Below are positions 51,447 through 60,432 of a stretch of DNA of 64,000 bases, piece by piece. Position 1 is the first letter of the stretch, and every line of letters starts with the position of its first letter. Position numbers and translations under genes: made by a program. Under the pieces are notes generated by a model that did no database searches, was not told the DNA's origin, and was given only the letters and a program-made list of their open reading frames with translations. The DNA comes from Aquimarina macrocephali JAMB N27 (GTDB lineage: Bacteria > Bacteroidota > Bacteroidia > Flavobacteriales > Flavobacteriaceae), in NCBI RefSeq assembly GCF_000520995.1, contig NZ_JACA01000027.1:62001-126000 (forward strand), read 5' to 3'.

Positions 51447-54314
51447 ATGAAAACAATTAAATTTTTAGTATTTATTCTAATAATATCAGGAGTCTTGGTT
51501 TCCTGTAAAAAGAATACAGTAACAGAAGAGTCATCTACCGAAATCGTTGAGAATAAAGAATTTAAAGTCGACTTTGAGAAATTCACCCTCGATAATGGAT
51601 TACAAGTGGTATTCCATATCGATCAATCAGACCCAGTTGTTGCTGTTGCCTTAACCGCGCACGTAGGTTCTGCCCGTGAGAAAGAAGGAAGAACTGGTTT
51701 TGCTCATCTATTCGAACATTTGCTTTTTCTCGAATCAGAGAATTTAGGGAAAGGTGGATTAGATAAAATGAGTGCTCGTATTGGTGGATCCGGAGCAAAT
51801 GGTTCTACAAGTCAGGATCGCACAAACTATTACCAAACTGTACCTAAAGATGCACTTGAAAAAATGATCTGGGCAGAAGCTGATAAATTAGGCTTTTTTA
51901 TCAATACCGTTACTGATCCCGTTCTCGCCAAAGAAAAACAAGTGGTTAAAAATGAAAAGCGCCAGAGTGTAGATAATCGCCCTTATGGACATGTTAATTA
52001 TGTAATCGATAAAAACATGTATCCTGCAGATCACCCATATAGCTGGCAGGTAATTGGATCATTAGAGGATTTACAAAACGCTACGCTACAAGATGTAAAA
52101 GATTTCTATAATCATTGGTATGTCCCTAATAATGTTACACTTACTATAGCAGGAGATTTTGATCCGGATCAAGCCAAAACATGGGTGCATAAATATTTTG
52201 ATGAAATTAAACGTGGAGAAGACATTCCTGCATTAGAAAAACGTCCCGTGGTTTTGACCGAGACTAAAAAATTATATTATGAAGATAATTTTGCACGTCT
52301 TCCGCAATTAACGATGACTTGGCCAACCGTACCAGTATATCATTCGGATTCATATGCTTTAGAAGTACTTTCTACATATTTATCTGAAGGAAAAAAAGCT
52401 CCTTTCAATAAAGTATTGGTAGAAGACAAGCAGCTTACTCCCGAAATTACCATGTTTAACTTTGGATCAGAATTAACAGGCCAATATCATTTGATTATTC
52501 GTGGATTTGAAAAAACAAATCTAAGTACTATTGATAGTGCCGTTTCTGAAGCTTTTACAAAATTTGAGACCGAAGGAATCTCGCAAGAAGACCTTGATCG
52601 TATTAAATCAAGTCAGGAAACTGCATTTTACAATGGTTTATCCAGTGTATTGGGTAAAGGCTTTCAGCTAGCACAATATGAAATTTTTGCAGGAGATCCC
52701 GGTTTTATTAACCAGGATGTAAAAAATATCCTTGCAGTAACCATTGATGATGTAAATAGAGTATATAATCAATATATCAAAGGAAAACATTATGTTGCCA
52801 CAAGCTTTGTTCCTATCGGACAAAGTAATTTGGCTTTAAAAGATTCTAAACTTGCAGAGATAGTTGAGGAAAAAATTGTAGCAGGAGCAGAAGAAAATTT
52901 TGATGCCAGTATAGTGGTAGATTATAAGAAAACCCCATCTAGTTTTGATCGATCAACAGAACCGCCATATGGAGATACTCCAGAGGTTACCGTACCACAA
53001 GTATGGCAAGATCAGTTTTCGTCAGGAATAGAAGTATACGGAATACAAAATGATGAAATTCCTCTGGTACAATTTAGGATAAACATAAGAGGAGGTTTAT
53101 TATTAGAAAAATCTGATAAAGTAGGTGTATCAAACTTATTGGCACAACTCATGACTAAAGGCACCCAAAACAAAACTACAGAAGAATTAGAAAATGCAAT
53201 AGAAAGCCTGGGTGCATTTATTAATATTTCGGCAAGAGACGAAAGTATTATAATAAGTGGAAGTACTTTATCCAGAAACTATAGTAAAATTATGGCTTTG
53301 GTAGAAGAAATGATTCTTCAGCCAAGATGGGATCTTAAAGAGTTTGAGTTAATCAAGCAAAGTGTTATTAGCCAGATTCAACAAGAAAAAGCAAGCCCTA
53401 GAAGTATTGCCAGTAATGAATATGCTAAACTAAGCTATGGAAAAGATCATATTCTTTCTCATAATAATTTAGGTACAGAAACCTCTGTACCTTCTATTAC
53501 AATAGAAGATCTTAAACAATATTATAGCACTAATATAGCTCCAAATGTAACCAAAATGCATGTGGTAGGTGATATCACAAAAGCTATGACAAAAACATCT
53601 CTAGCAAGCCTAAATACCAAATGGCAACACAAAGAGGTTAAATTCCCTGCTTTAAATGCACCTAAAGCTCCACAGCAGTCCAAAGTATACTTTTATGATG
53701 TACCCGATGCTAAACAATCTCAATTGCGATTTGGGTATCCTGCATTAGCAGCAACAGATCCAGATTATTATCCAGTCCAGATTATGAATTATCGCCTGGG
53801 CGGTGGTGGTTTTGCATCACAACTCACGCAACAATTACGAGAAGGCAAAGGATACACCTATGGTATACGCTCTGGGTTTTCGGGAAGTACTATCCCAGGA
53901 ATGTTTACAATATCTAGCGGTGTAAGATCTAATGTCACCTATGAATCGGCTGATTTGGTTAAAGAAATTCTGAATAATTACGGGAAAAATTATACTCAAG
54001 ATGATTTAGATATCACAAAAAGTTCTTTAATAAAAAGTAATGCAAGAGCTTTTGAAACCTTTAATTCTAAATTGAATATGCTAACTAATATGAGTACGTT
54101 TCAATATCCAAAAGATTATGTTACACAACGAGAGGCAATTGTAAATAATATGACCATAGATCAGATTAAAAAACTAACTGGTACATATCTAGACCCTAAC
54201 AAAATGATTTACCTTGTGGTAGGTGATGCAAAAACACAACTCAAAAAACTAGAACAGTTAGGTTTTGGTACTCCCGTTTTATTGAATGAAGAAAATACAG
54301 CAGTTAAGGATTAA
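51447..54314 (+). CDS. M16 family insulinase-like peptidase lipoprotein
   Basis: A 955-residue two-lobed M16 metallopeptidase. Lipobox VSC gives a lipidated Cys20. The inverted zinc motif HLFEH (87-91 in GFAHLFEHLLF) is followed at about residue 165 by the third ligand Glu in KNEKRQSVDN. The second half (from about residue 500) is the inactive M16 lobe, with RLGGGGFASQLTQQLRE and GKGYTYGIRSGF. Such proteins degrade peptides in the periplasm. It may be co-transcribed with the genes upstream (50 bases from the lipoprotein stop). A long hairpin follows at 54342. Confidence 0.92.
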   Translation: MKTIKFLVFILIISGVLVSCKKNTVTEESSTEIVENKEFKVDFEKFTLDNGLQVVFHIDQSDPVVAVALTAHVGSAREKEGRTGFAHLFEHLLFLESENLGKGGLDKMSARIGGSGANGSTSQDRTNYYQTVPKDALEKMIWAEADKLGFFINTVTDPVLAKEKQVVKNEKRQSVDNRPYGHVNYVIDKNMYPADHPYSWQVIGSLEDLQNATLQDVKDFYNHWYVPNNVTLTIAGDFDPDQAKTWVHKYFDEIKRGEDIPALEKRPVVLTETKKLYYEDNFARLPQLTMTWPTVPVYHSDSYALEVLSTYLSEGKKAPFNKVLVEDKQLTPEITMFNFGSELTGQYHLIIRGFEKTNLSTIDSAVSEAFTKFETEGISQEDLDRIKSSQETAFYNGLSSVLGKGFQLAQYEIFAGDPGFINQDVKNILAVTIDDVNRVYNQYIKGKHYVATSFVPIGQSNLALKDSKLAEIVEEKIVAGAEENFDASIVVDYKKTPSSFDRSTEPPYGDTPEVTVPQVWQDQFSSGIEVYGIQNDEIPLVQFRINIRGGLLLEKSDKVGVSNLLAQLMTKGTQNKTTEELENAIESLGAFINISARDESIIISGSTLSRNYSKIMALVEEMILQPRWDLKEFELIKQSVISQIQQEKASPRSIASNEYAKLSYGKDHILSHNNLGTETSVPSITIEDLKQYYSTNIAPNVTKMHVVGDITKAMTKTSLASLNTKWQHKEVKFPALNAPKAPQQSKVYFYDVPDAKQSQLRFGYPALAATDPDYYPVQIMNYRLGGGGFASQLTQQLREGKGYTYGIRSGFSGSTIPGMFTISSGVRSNVTYESADLVKEILNNYGKNYTQDDLDITKSSLIKSNARAFETFNSKLNMLTNMSTFQYPKDYVTQREAIVNNMTIDQIKKLTGTYLDPNKMIYLVVGDAKTQLKKLEQLGFGTPVLLNEENTAVKD

Positions 54315-54663
54315 AGGTTCTATTTATTTCTTAAAACAGTAAACACAGGCCTATTCTGAACTTATATCAGAATAGGCCTGTGTTGTATTGATATAAATAA
54401 TGAAAATCTATATTTACCTGCTGCAATCAATCCATAACCCCTTACCGTATAACGGTTAAGAAGACACTGTTTGTAAAACGTTTTTTTAATATACATCCAA
54501 AGACCTTGGAAACATAATTAACTAAATTTTATCAGTATCCATCAGAGAAATACATCTAATTAACTAAATGATTTTGTATTTTTAATTTAAGAAAATAGAA
54601 GTTTCTAAAAAGACTTTAGCAAGAACACTATTGTAGCATTATTTCTATAATTTTTATACCGAA
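54315..54663. other. Non-coding region of about 350 bp
   Basis: Besides the hairpin above, an imperfect palindrome CTTACCGT-ATA-ACGGTTAAG lies at 54441-54460. No gene is seen, and no clear promoter box for the gene at 54664. Confidence 0.5.
54342..54384. terminator. Long perfect hairpin after the M16 gene
   Basis: 18-base perfect arms AACACAGGCCTATTCTGA and its complement, with a 7-base loop. There is no T-run after the stem, so it may be a Rho-type or structure-only terminator, or an RNA-stabilising 3' end. Confidence 0.65.
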
Positions 54664-55443
54664 ATGAAACGGATACATGTATTTGAATTTGAGGATTTAC
54701 ATTGGTTTCCTGAAAACTTAAGAAACTATATGACCGATTTTTTACAATTTGGATCAAATACATTCGATATCTATAAAAGTATTATTCCTATTCTTGATAG
54801 AGGAATCAAAAGTGTAGGAAATAACCAAATAATTGATATTGCTTCTGGCGGTGGTGGCGGTTTAATTAAACTTGCAGAGCATCTAAAAAAGAATAATCCA
54901 ACTTTAAAAATTACTCTATCTGATTATTATCCAAATCTGGATGCTTTTAAGAGAACTAAATCAAAGATGCCGGGTATATTCGATTTTATTGACTACCCTG
55001 TGGATGCAATGAATGTTCCTTCAGAATTAAAAGGGTTTAGGACTCAATTTATATCTCTACATCATTTTAAGCCAGAAAATGCAAAAGCCATTTTTCAAAA
55101 TGCTGTAGACACCAATCAGCCCATTGGAGTTTTTGAACCACAACAAAGAAATATCAAAAGCATGATCCCTATGCTCTTATCACCTATTACTGTTGTATTA
55201 ATGACTCCTTTTATAAGACCTTTTAAACTGGGTCGGTTATTATTTACCTATCTCATCCCGATATTACCGCTGTTTATACTTTGGGATGGTGTAATCTCTG
55301 TATTGAGAACGTATACAATTCCTGAGTTGAAACAAATGATCTCTGAATTGAATAATAGCAATAATTTTGATTGGGAAATTGAAGTAAAAAAAGGGAAACC
55401 AAGTGAAATTTTATATGTATTAGGTTTGCCAAAAGAAAATTAA
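54664..55443 (+). CDS. Membrane-associated methyltransferase-like protein
   Basis: A 259-residue protein. Residues 50-120 have a class I methyltransferase-like Rossmann core: IIDIASGGGGGLIKLAE (motif I, Gly-rich), LKITLSDYYPNLDAF (motif II, Asp) and FDFIDYPVDAMNVP, then FISLHHFKPENAKAIF. A hydrophobic C-terminal block (about 170-215) could associate with the membrane. The methyl acceptor is unknown. It is followed 18 bases downstream by the pirin gene, suggesting one unit. Confidence 0.78.
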   Translation: MKRIHVFEFEDLHWFPENLRNYMTDFLQFGSNTFDIYKSIIPILDRGIKSVGNNQIIDIASGGGGGLIKLAEHLKKNNPTLKITLSDYYPNLDAFKRTKSKMPGIFDFIDYPVDAMNVPSELKGFRTQFISLHHFKPENAKAIFQNAVDTNQPIGVFEPQQRNIKSMIPMLLSPITVVLMTPFIRPFKLGRLLFTYLIPILPLFILWDGVISVLRTYTIPELKQMISELNNSNNFDWEIEVKKGKPSEILYVLGLPKEN

Positions 55444-55461
55444 TTATTCATATCATTGACT

Positions 55462-56175
55462 ATGAAAACAATTATACACAAATCAAATACCCGGGGAAAA
55501 GCAGAGCATGGATGGTTAAGTTCTCACCACTCTTTTAGTTTTGCAAATTATTATGATCCAAAGAGAATGAATTTTGGGGTATTACGTGTGCTTAATGATG
55601 ATATAGTTGCACCAGGTATGGGCTTTAGAAAACATCCACATGATAATATGGAAATTATATCTATTCCTTTAGAAGGAGACCTAGAGCATAAAGATAGTAT
55701 GGGAAACACAACGGTTATTAAACAAGGTGACATACAAGTTATGAGTGCAGGTACAGGGGTATTTCATAGCGAGCATAATAGAAATACTGATCAAGAAGTA
55801 AAATTTTTACAGATTTGGGTTGTTCCTAATCAAAGAGATGTCGAGCCCAGATATGATCAAATTACTTTGCATACCAAAAATCTACAAAATCAATTATATC
55901 AGATTCTCTCCCCCAACACAGATGATTCGGGAGTATGGATACATCAGAATGCCTGGTTTCATATAGGTGAATTAGAAATGGGAAATATCCAAAACTATAC
56001 TCTAAAAGATTCAAAAAATGGAGTATACGTATTTATACTAGATGGTGATGTTACTATAGAAAATCAAAACCTACATAAAAGGGATGGACTTGGTATATGG
56101 GAAACAGATCGTATTAAAATTAAAGCTGATAATGACTCAAAAATATTACTAATGGAAGTACCAATGACTAGTTGA
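55462..56175 (+). CDS. Pirin family protein (YhaK-like)
   Basis: A 237-residue bicupin from the ATG at 55462 (a TTG at 55456 is two codons upstream). N-terminal pirin motifs are complete: HGWLSSHHSFSFANYYDPKRM, GFRKHPHDNMEIISIPLEG with metal-binding His residues, VMSAGTGVFHSEHN and a second cupin with IWVVPNQRDVEPRY. Family members bind iron and have been linked to quercetinase or redox functions. The role here is unknown. Confidence 0.9.
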   Translation: MKTIIHKSNTRGKAEHGWLSSHHSFSFANYYDPKRMNFGVLRVLNDDIVAPGMGFRKHPHDNMEIISIPLEGDLEHKDSMGNTTVIKQGDIQVMSAGTGVFHSEHNRNTDQEVKFLQIWVVPNQRDVEPRYDQITLHTKNLQNQLYQILSPNTDDSGVWIHQNAWFHIGELEMGNIQNYTLKDSKNGVYVFILDGDVTIENQNLHKRDGLGIWETDRIKIKADNDSKILLMEVPMTS

Positions 56176-56650
56176 TTTTGATTATACCATATATAGAAAT
56201 TTCATTTTTAAATGAAAAACGCATTACATATTATCAAATCAGTTTTTTTTAGTCCTAACGTTTAACAAGACATATGTTCTTCGCACTTAATAATACATAA
56301 TAATCAACAAAAATAGGTTATTAATAATTATTCAATAATAAATAACTAAAAAAGACCCCCAATGTTATCAAATTGTTAACTATTGATCTTATTAGAGTAA
56401 CTTCAGTGTTAGCAAATTTTCAATAAAATGATTCAAAAATTGATAAAATCATTCTTGTTTCTATAGAGCATTGTATAATTAAGAATTCCTTCGGTATTCT
56501 GATTGAAAACTTCATAATCCATTCTTTTTAAAACTTCTGATTATCAAATAATTCGTTAGTGAAATTTTAATATTTCGTGTCATTTTTTTAGATACATTTG
56601 CCGCCGATTTAAATAAATAAAAATTTTAACCCAAAATAAAATTTAAAACG
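56176..56650. other. Non-coding region of about 475 bp
   Basis: No gene is seen on either strand. It contains an exact TACATTTG -7 box at 56593-56600, which should drive the small lipoprotein gene, and an unusually long leader of about 45 bases follows. The rest is AT-rich. Confidence 0.5.
56593..56600 (+). promoter_or_regulatory. -7 box for the small lipoprotein gene
   Basis: TACATTTG matches TANNTTTG exactly, 50 bases before the ATG at 56651. No confident -33 element. Confidence 0.5.
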
Positions 56651-56839
56651 ATGATCAAAAAATTACCATTTCTACTTGCAGTTGTTATTATCTTATTTTC
56701 ATGTGAAGCAGAGTCATTTGATGAAAATGCATTCACTCCAGAAAACGGACCTGAAGTTAACCCTGAAATTAATCCTGCAATTGAGCCAGGAAAAATCATT
56801 GATAATTACATTGAAGTTGACGGTGGTTTAAATAACTAA
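56651..56839 (+). CDS. Small Pro/Glu/Asn-rich lipoprotein
   Basis: A 62-residue precursor with the signal MIKKLPFLLAVVIILFSC (lipidated Cys18). The mature 45 residues are a low-complexity tail, EVNPEINPAIEPG flanked by acidic residues, with no fold to assign. It has its own promoter and terminator, so it is an independent, possibly well-expressed unit. Function is unknown. Confidence 0.65.
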   Translation: MIKKLPFLLAVVIILFSCEAESFDENAFTPENGPEVNPEINPAIEPGKIIDNYIEVDGGLNN

Positions 56840-56929
56840 ACTAAGGAGATAAAGCTCCTTGGTCAAAAAATAGTTTCTCTTTATACGAGTATAGAGTTAG
56901 CCAAAAAGCAAAAGAATCTATTTTAAAAG

Positions 56930-56956
56930 AGACTGTCTGTAAAGGCAGTCTTTTTT
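56930..56956 (+). terminator. Terminator after the small lipoprotein gene
   Basis: 8-base arms AGACTGTC and GGCAGTCT (one G-T wobble) with a six-base loop, followed by a T-run. Confidence 0.75.
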
Positions 56957-57028
56957 GTTTTGAAAGTTTTCTTAGATTTCTTTTTCTTAAAAAGTAATAT
57001 TTTCCTGTGATCGTGGATAAACGAATAA

Positions 57029-57060
57029 AAAAACCATCCTTAGTTAACAGGATGGTTTTT
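57029..57060 (-). terminator. Terminator of the M57 peptidase gene
   Basis: 12-base perfect arms AAAAACCATCCT and AGGATGGTTTTT with an 8-base loop; on the minus strand a T-run follows. It lies 32 bases after the stop at 57093. Confidence 0.88.
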
Positions 57061-57092
57061 ACAAAAAGTTCAAAGCTTTCAATACTTTATTC

Positions 57093-57944
57093 TTAATACA
57101 TGTACCTTAAAGCTATTCTATCATAATTACTAAATTCTCCATCTTCATTACCACTAAAACAGGCAATCATAACAGAATCAGTATCTAAACCTTGTTGACC
57201 AGTTTGATTGGCTGTTGGTGTACCAGGAACATGAATAGCTCCAACACTACCTTGTCCTTCGTTGTTAGAATCTCTGCAATTTCTTCGAGCGTAGTTAGTA
57301 TGTCTTAAACCAACTGCATGGCCCATCTCATGAGTCATTAAATGCTCTACAACATTAGCACTATAATTGTCTATACCACCATATATTTCAATGAATTTTC
57401 CTGGTCGACCTCTACTAGGAAATTCTGCCTGACCTCCTGCACTCGATCCACCAAAATTTTGAACTACAATATCGCCATTTGTGCTAGCCGAAAAAGTTAG
57501 TCTAAAAGTTAAAGAGGTACTAACTGCATTGTAATTATTTACAGCCCACTGTAAGCCAGTACGCATTTTACTAGTCAATGCACGACCACTTCCTGTATAA
57601 CCAATAACATTAATTGTACGTCCTTGGCTTACAAGATTTCTAGTTCTATATTGCTTAGTACCATTATCCATTTTTTCTAAAGCCTGTTCTGCTAAGTTAT
57701 CAAGTGCAATAGCAATATCATGAGACTTAATTGCTTTTATTGTTGATCCATCAGGGCGCTTTAGCGTTGTATACTCAGCTCCATTAGGATTAACCCCAGC
57801 ATCCAAAAGTCCTTGGATATGAGCTTTTGAAAGCTGTTCTTTAACAGCTTCTTCTTGTGTTTCATTAGAAACTTCTTTTTTTTCGCAAGATGTTGTAAAT
57901 CCTGCAACGATAGCGCAAAGCGCTAATAATTTGATTTTTTTCAT
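57093..57944 (-). CDS. M57 family metallopeptidase lipoprotein
   Basis: A 283-residue lipoprotein (MKKIKLLALCAIVAGFTTSC, Cys20). The zinc-binding motif HEMGHAVGLRH (205-215) is the extended HExxHxxGxxH metzincin-type motif of the M57 family, and the preceding KFIEIYGGIDNYSANVVEHL fits. It lacks an obvious prodomain beyond about 100 residues after the lipid anchor. It probably cleaves proteins at the cell surface. It is monocistronic with a strong terminator; its leader holds an AGAGTTT/AAACTCT palindrome at 57986-58001. Confidence 0.88.
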   Translation of the reverse strand: MKKIKLLALCAIVAGFTTSCEKKEVSNETQEEAVKEQLSKAHIQGLLDAGVNPNGAEYTTLKRPDGSTIKAIKSHDIAIALDNLAEQALEKMDNGTKQYRTRNLVSQGRTINVIGYTGSGRALTSKMRTGLQWAVNNYNAVSTSLTFRLTFSASTNGDIVVQNFGGSSAGGQAEFPSRGRPGKFIEIYGGIDNYSANVVEHLMTHEMGHAVGLRHTNYARRNCRDSNNEGQGSVGAIHVPGTPTANQTGQQGLDTDSVMIACFSGNEDGEFSNYDRIALRYMY

Positions 57945-58473
57945 TCTAATTAAATTGAGTTTGTGTAGTTATTAAAACTAAAAACAGAGTTTAAAAACTC
58001 TATTTCTAAATACAATTATATAGAAAGCTTTGAACTTTTCTAATTTTTTGCGGTTTGAAGATATGTTATTTTTACGAAAGATTAAGCTAATATTTTGAAG
58101 TATTTATTGTAAATACGTCAAAATTATATGATTCTTCTAAAAAAATTATCAAAAATCTAATTTTCAAATAACAATAAAATCGATCAAATACACAATTCAC
58201 ATACCCAATTAACAAGTGAATAAAGTCTTAAGACAAAAGGCTAATAAAGATCCTAAGGAAAACGAAAGTTTTTTCTTACACATCATAGAATTTAGATTTA
58301 AAAAAATAATCAACTTCAATATTTTAAATATTTAACAAAAATCAAAAAACTATACTCTTATTAAACAATAAGAAGAAAAATCAGGGAAACTAAAAAGGTC
58401 ATTTATATACTTTTTAAATAGCCTCTTTTTATAAAAAAAACAAACAGTATCTTTAAAAAACAATTCCTAAAAA
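57945..58473. other. Non-coding region of about 530 bp
   Basis: Divergent promoters for the M57 gene (minus) and the gene at 58474 (plus) must lie here. A TATCTTTA box at 58448-58455 is a possible -7 element for the plus-strand gene. A short palindrome is at 57986-58001. I see no gene and no longer repeat. Confidence 0.5.
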
Positions 58474-58983
58474 ATGAAAACATTAAATAGAATCCTTTTT
58501 TTTCTTTTTATTGGGCTAGGATGCTCTCAGATTATTGCTCAAGAAACAATAGATCATAAATACAAAGAATTTAATTTTTGGGTCGGAGAATGGAATGTAT
58601 ATAAACATAATACAGATTCTATTGTAGGAAAGAGTACAATAGAATCGATTGTGGACAATAAAGTTATTAAAGAAACCTACCGTTCTACAACATCAAAATA
58701 TCATGGTACAAGTCTAAATAAATACAATCCCAGAACTGATCAATGGGAGCAATTTTGGGTAGATAATAGTGGGCTTACCTTGCACATTATTGGCAATCTT
58801 GAAGATGGTAAAATGGTATTACAAAATGAAGTGACTACAAAAAAGGGAGTAGTATTAAACAAAATCAAGTGGCAAAAAAACAGGGATACTACAATAAGAC
58901 AAACCTGGTATCAAAGCACTGATAAAGGAAAAAATTGGATAACTGTATTTGATGGTGATTATAAACCTGTAAAAGAAAATTAA
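58474..58983 (+). CDS. Secreted protein of the DUF1579-like lipocalin-type group
   Basis: A 169-residue exported protein (MKTLNRILFFLFIGLGCSQIIA). The mature part opens with FNFWVGEWNVYKHN, typical of DUF1579/calycin-like proteins, and alternates beta-strands (IKETYRST, QWEQFWVDNSGLTLHIIGN, LQNEV, KIKWQKNRDTTIRQTWYQS). It may be a small beta-barrel that binds a hydrophobic ligand; no catalytic motif is seen. Its stop overlaps the stop of convergent rimO by 4 bases. Confidence 0.72.
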   Translation: MKTLNRILFFLFIGLGCSQIIAQETIDHKYKEFNFWVGEWNVYKHNTDSIVGKSTIESIVDNKVIKETYRSTTSKYHGTSLNKYNPRTDQWEQFWVDNSGLTLHIIGNLEDGKMVLQNEVTTKKGVVLNKIKWQKNRDTTIRQTWYQSTDKGKNWITVFDGDYKPVKEN

Positions 58984-60281
58984 ATCACCTCTCCATATAA
59001 ATCAAAATCCTCTGCTTCATTTATTTTTACTGTTGTAAAGTCACCTGTTTTAAGGTAATACTTAGATGCATCTATAAGCACTTCATTATCTACATCTGGA
59101 GAGTCAAACTCGGTACGGCCTACAAAGTAATTTCCTTCTTTGCGATCTACAACTACTTTAAATTCTTGTCCGATTTTTTGTTGATTTAGCTCCCATGAGA
59201 TTTGCGATTGAATCTCCATAATCTCATTTGCTCTTTCCATCTTTATTTCTTCTGGTACATCATCTTCTAGATTAAAAGCATGAGTATTTTCTTCATGTGA
59301 ATATGTAAAGCATCCCATACGTTCAAAACGCATTTCTTTTACCCATTCTCTCAATGTTTCAAAATCTTCCTGCGTTTCTCCCGGATATCCCACGATAAGT
59401 GTGGTACGAATAGTCATTTCGGGAACAGCTTCTCTAAATTCTTCAAGAAGTTTTGTTGTTTTTGCTTTGGTAGTTCCTCGTCGCATTGATTTTAGTATCG
59501 GATCAGATATATGCTGTAAAGGTATGTCGATATAATTGCACACTTTTGGTTCTTCTTTCATTACTTTAAGTACTTCCATAGGAAACCCTGTCGGAAATGC
59601 ATAATGTAAACGTATCCATTCTATACCATCAACTTTTACCAATGCTCTTAGTAAATCTGCTAATTTTCTTTCTTTATATAGGTCTAGTCCGTAATAGGTT
59701 AAATCCTGTGCAATCAGAACTAATTCCTTTACTCCATCTGCAGCTAACTTTTCTGCCTCTATTACCAATTCTTCTATGGGAGTAGATTTATGAGTACCTC
59801 TCATCAAAGGTATTGCACAAAAAGAGCAAGGACGATCACATCCCTCTGCAATTTTAAGGTATGCATAATTTTTTGGAGTTGTAGTTAATCGTTCTCCAAT
59901 CAATTCGTGTTTATAATCGGCTCCTAAAGCCTTTAATAATCCGGGGAGCTCTGTAGTACCAAAGTATTGATCTACATCAGGAATTTCTTCCTCCAAATCT
60001 GGCTTATACCGTTCTGACAAACAACCAGTAACAAAAATTTTATCGACTGCTCCTTCTTCTTTTTTCTGCACATACTCTAAAATAGTATTTACAGACTCTT
60101 CTTTGGCATTAGCAATAAAACCACATGTATTAATGACAACAATATTTCCTTCCTCTTCATGAACAACCTCTTTATTATTGGCACGCAGTTGTCCCATCAA
60201 CACCTCACTATCATATACATTTTTACTACACCCAAGTGTAACTACATTGATTTTGTTCTTCTTTAATGTCTTTGTTCTCAT
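58980..60281 (-). CDS. rimO: Ribosomal protein S12 methylthiotransferase RimO
   Basis: A 433-residue radical-SAM enzyme from the ATG at 60281 (MRTKTLKKNKINVVTLGCSK); the open frame extends to 60377 without family similarity. The N-terminal UPF0004 domain has the three cluster cysteines (GCSKN, NTCGF, TGCLSER); the radical-SAM motif is CDRPCSFC in EGCDRPCSFCAIPLMRG; a TRAM domain closes the protein. It methylthiolates Asp88 of S12. The stop overlaps the convergent neighbour. Confidence 0.96.
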   Translation of the reverse strand: MRTKTLKKNKINVVTLGCSKNVYDSEVLMGQLRANNKEVVHEEEGNIVVINTCGFIANAKEESVNTILEYVQKKEEGAVDKIFVTGCLSERYKPDLEEEIPDVDQYFGTTELPGLLKALGADYKHELIGERLTTTPKNYAYLKIAEGCDRPCSFCAIPLMRGTHKSTPIEELVIEAEKLAADGVKELVLIAQDLTYYGLDLYKERKLADLLRALVKVDGIEWIRLHYAFPTGFPMEVLKVMKEEPKVCNYIDIPLQHISDPILKSMRRGTTKAKTTKLLEEFREAVPEMTIRTTLIVGYPGETQEDFETLREWVKEMRFERMGCFTYSHEENTHAFNLEDDVPEEIKMERANEIMEIQSQISWELNQQKIGQEFKVVVDRKEGNYFVGRTEFDSPDVDNEVLIDASKYYLKTGDFTTVKINEAEDFDLYGEVI

Positions 60282-60432
60282 ATCTTCCGGATAAAGGTGT
60301 GCAAAGATACAAGGATTAACCAAAGTATACGATATAAATTGAATAACTATATAAGTCCAATCCAGATTATACAACAAAACATAGATTAAACCTTTTGTAT
60401 ATTGTAGAGTCTTAGTCTACAAAACCCAACCT

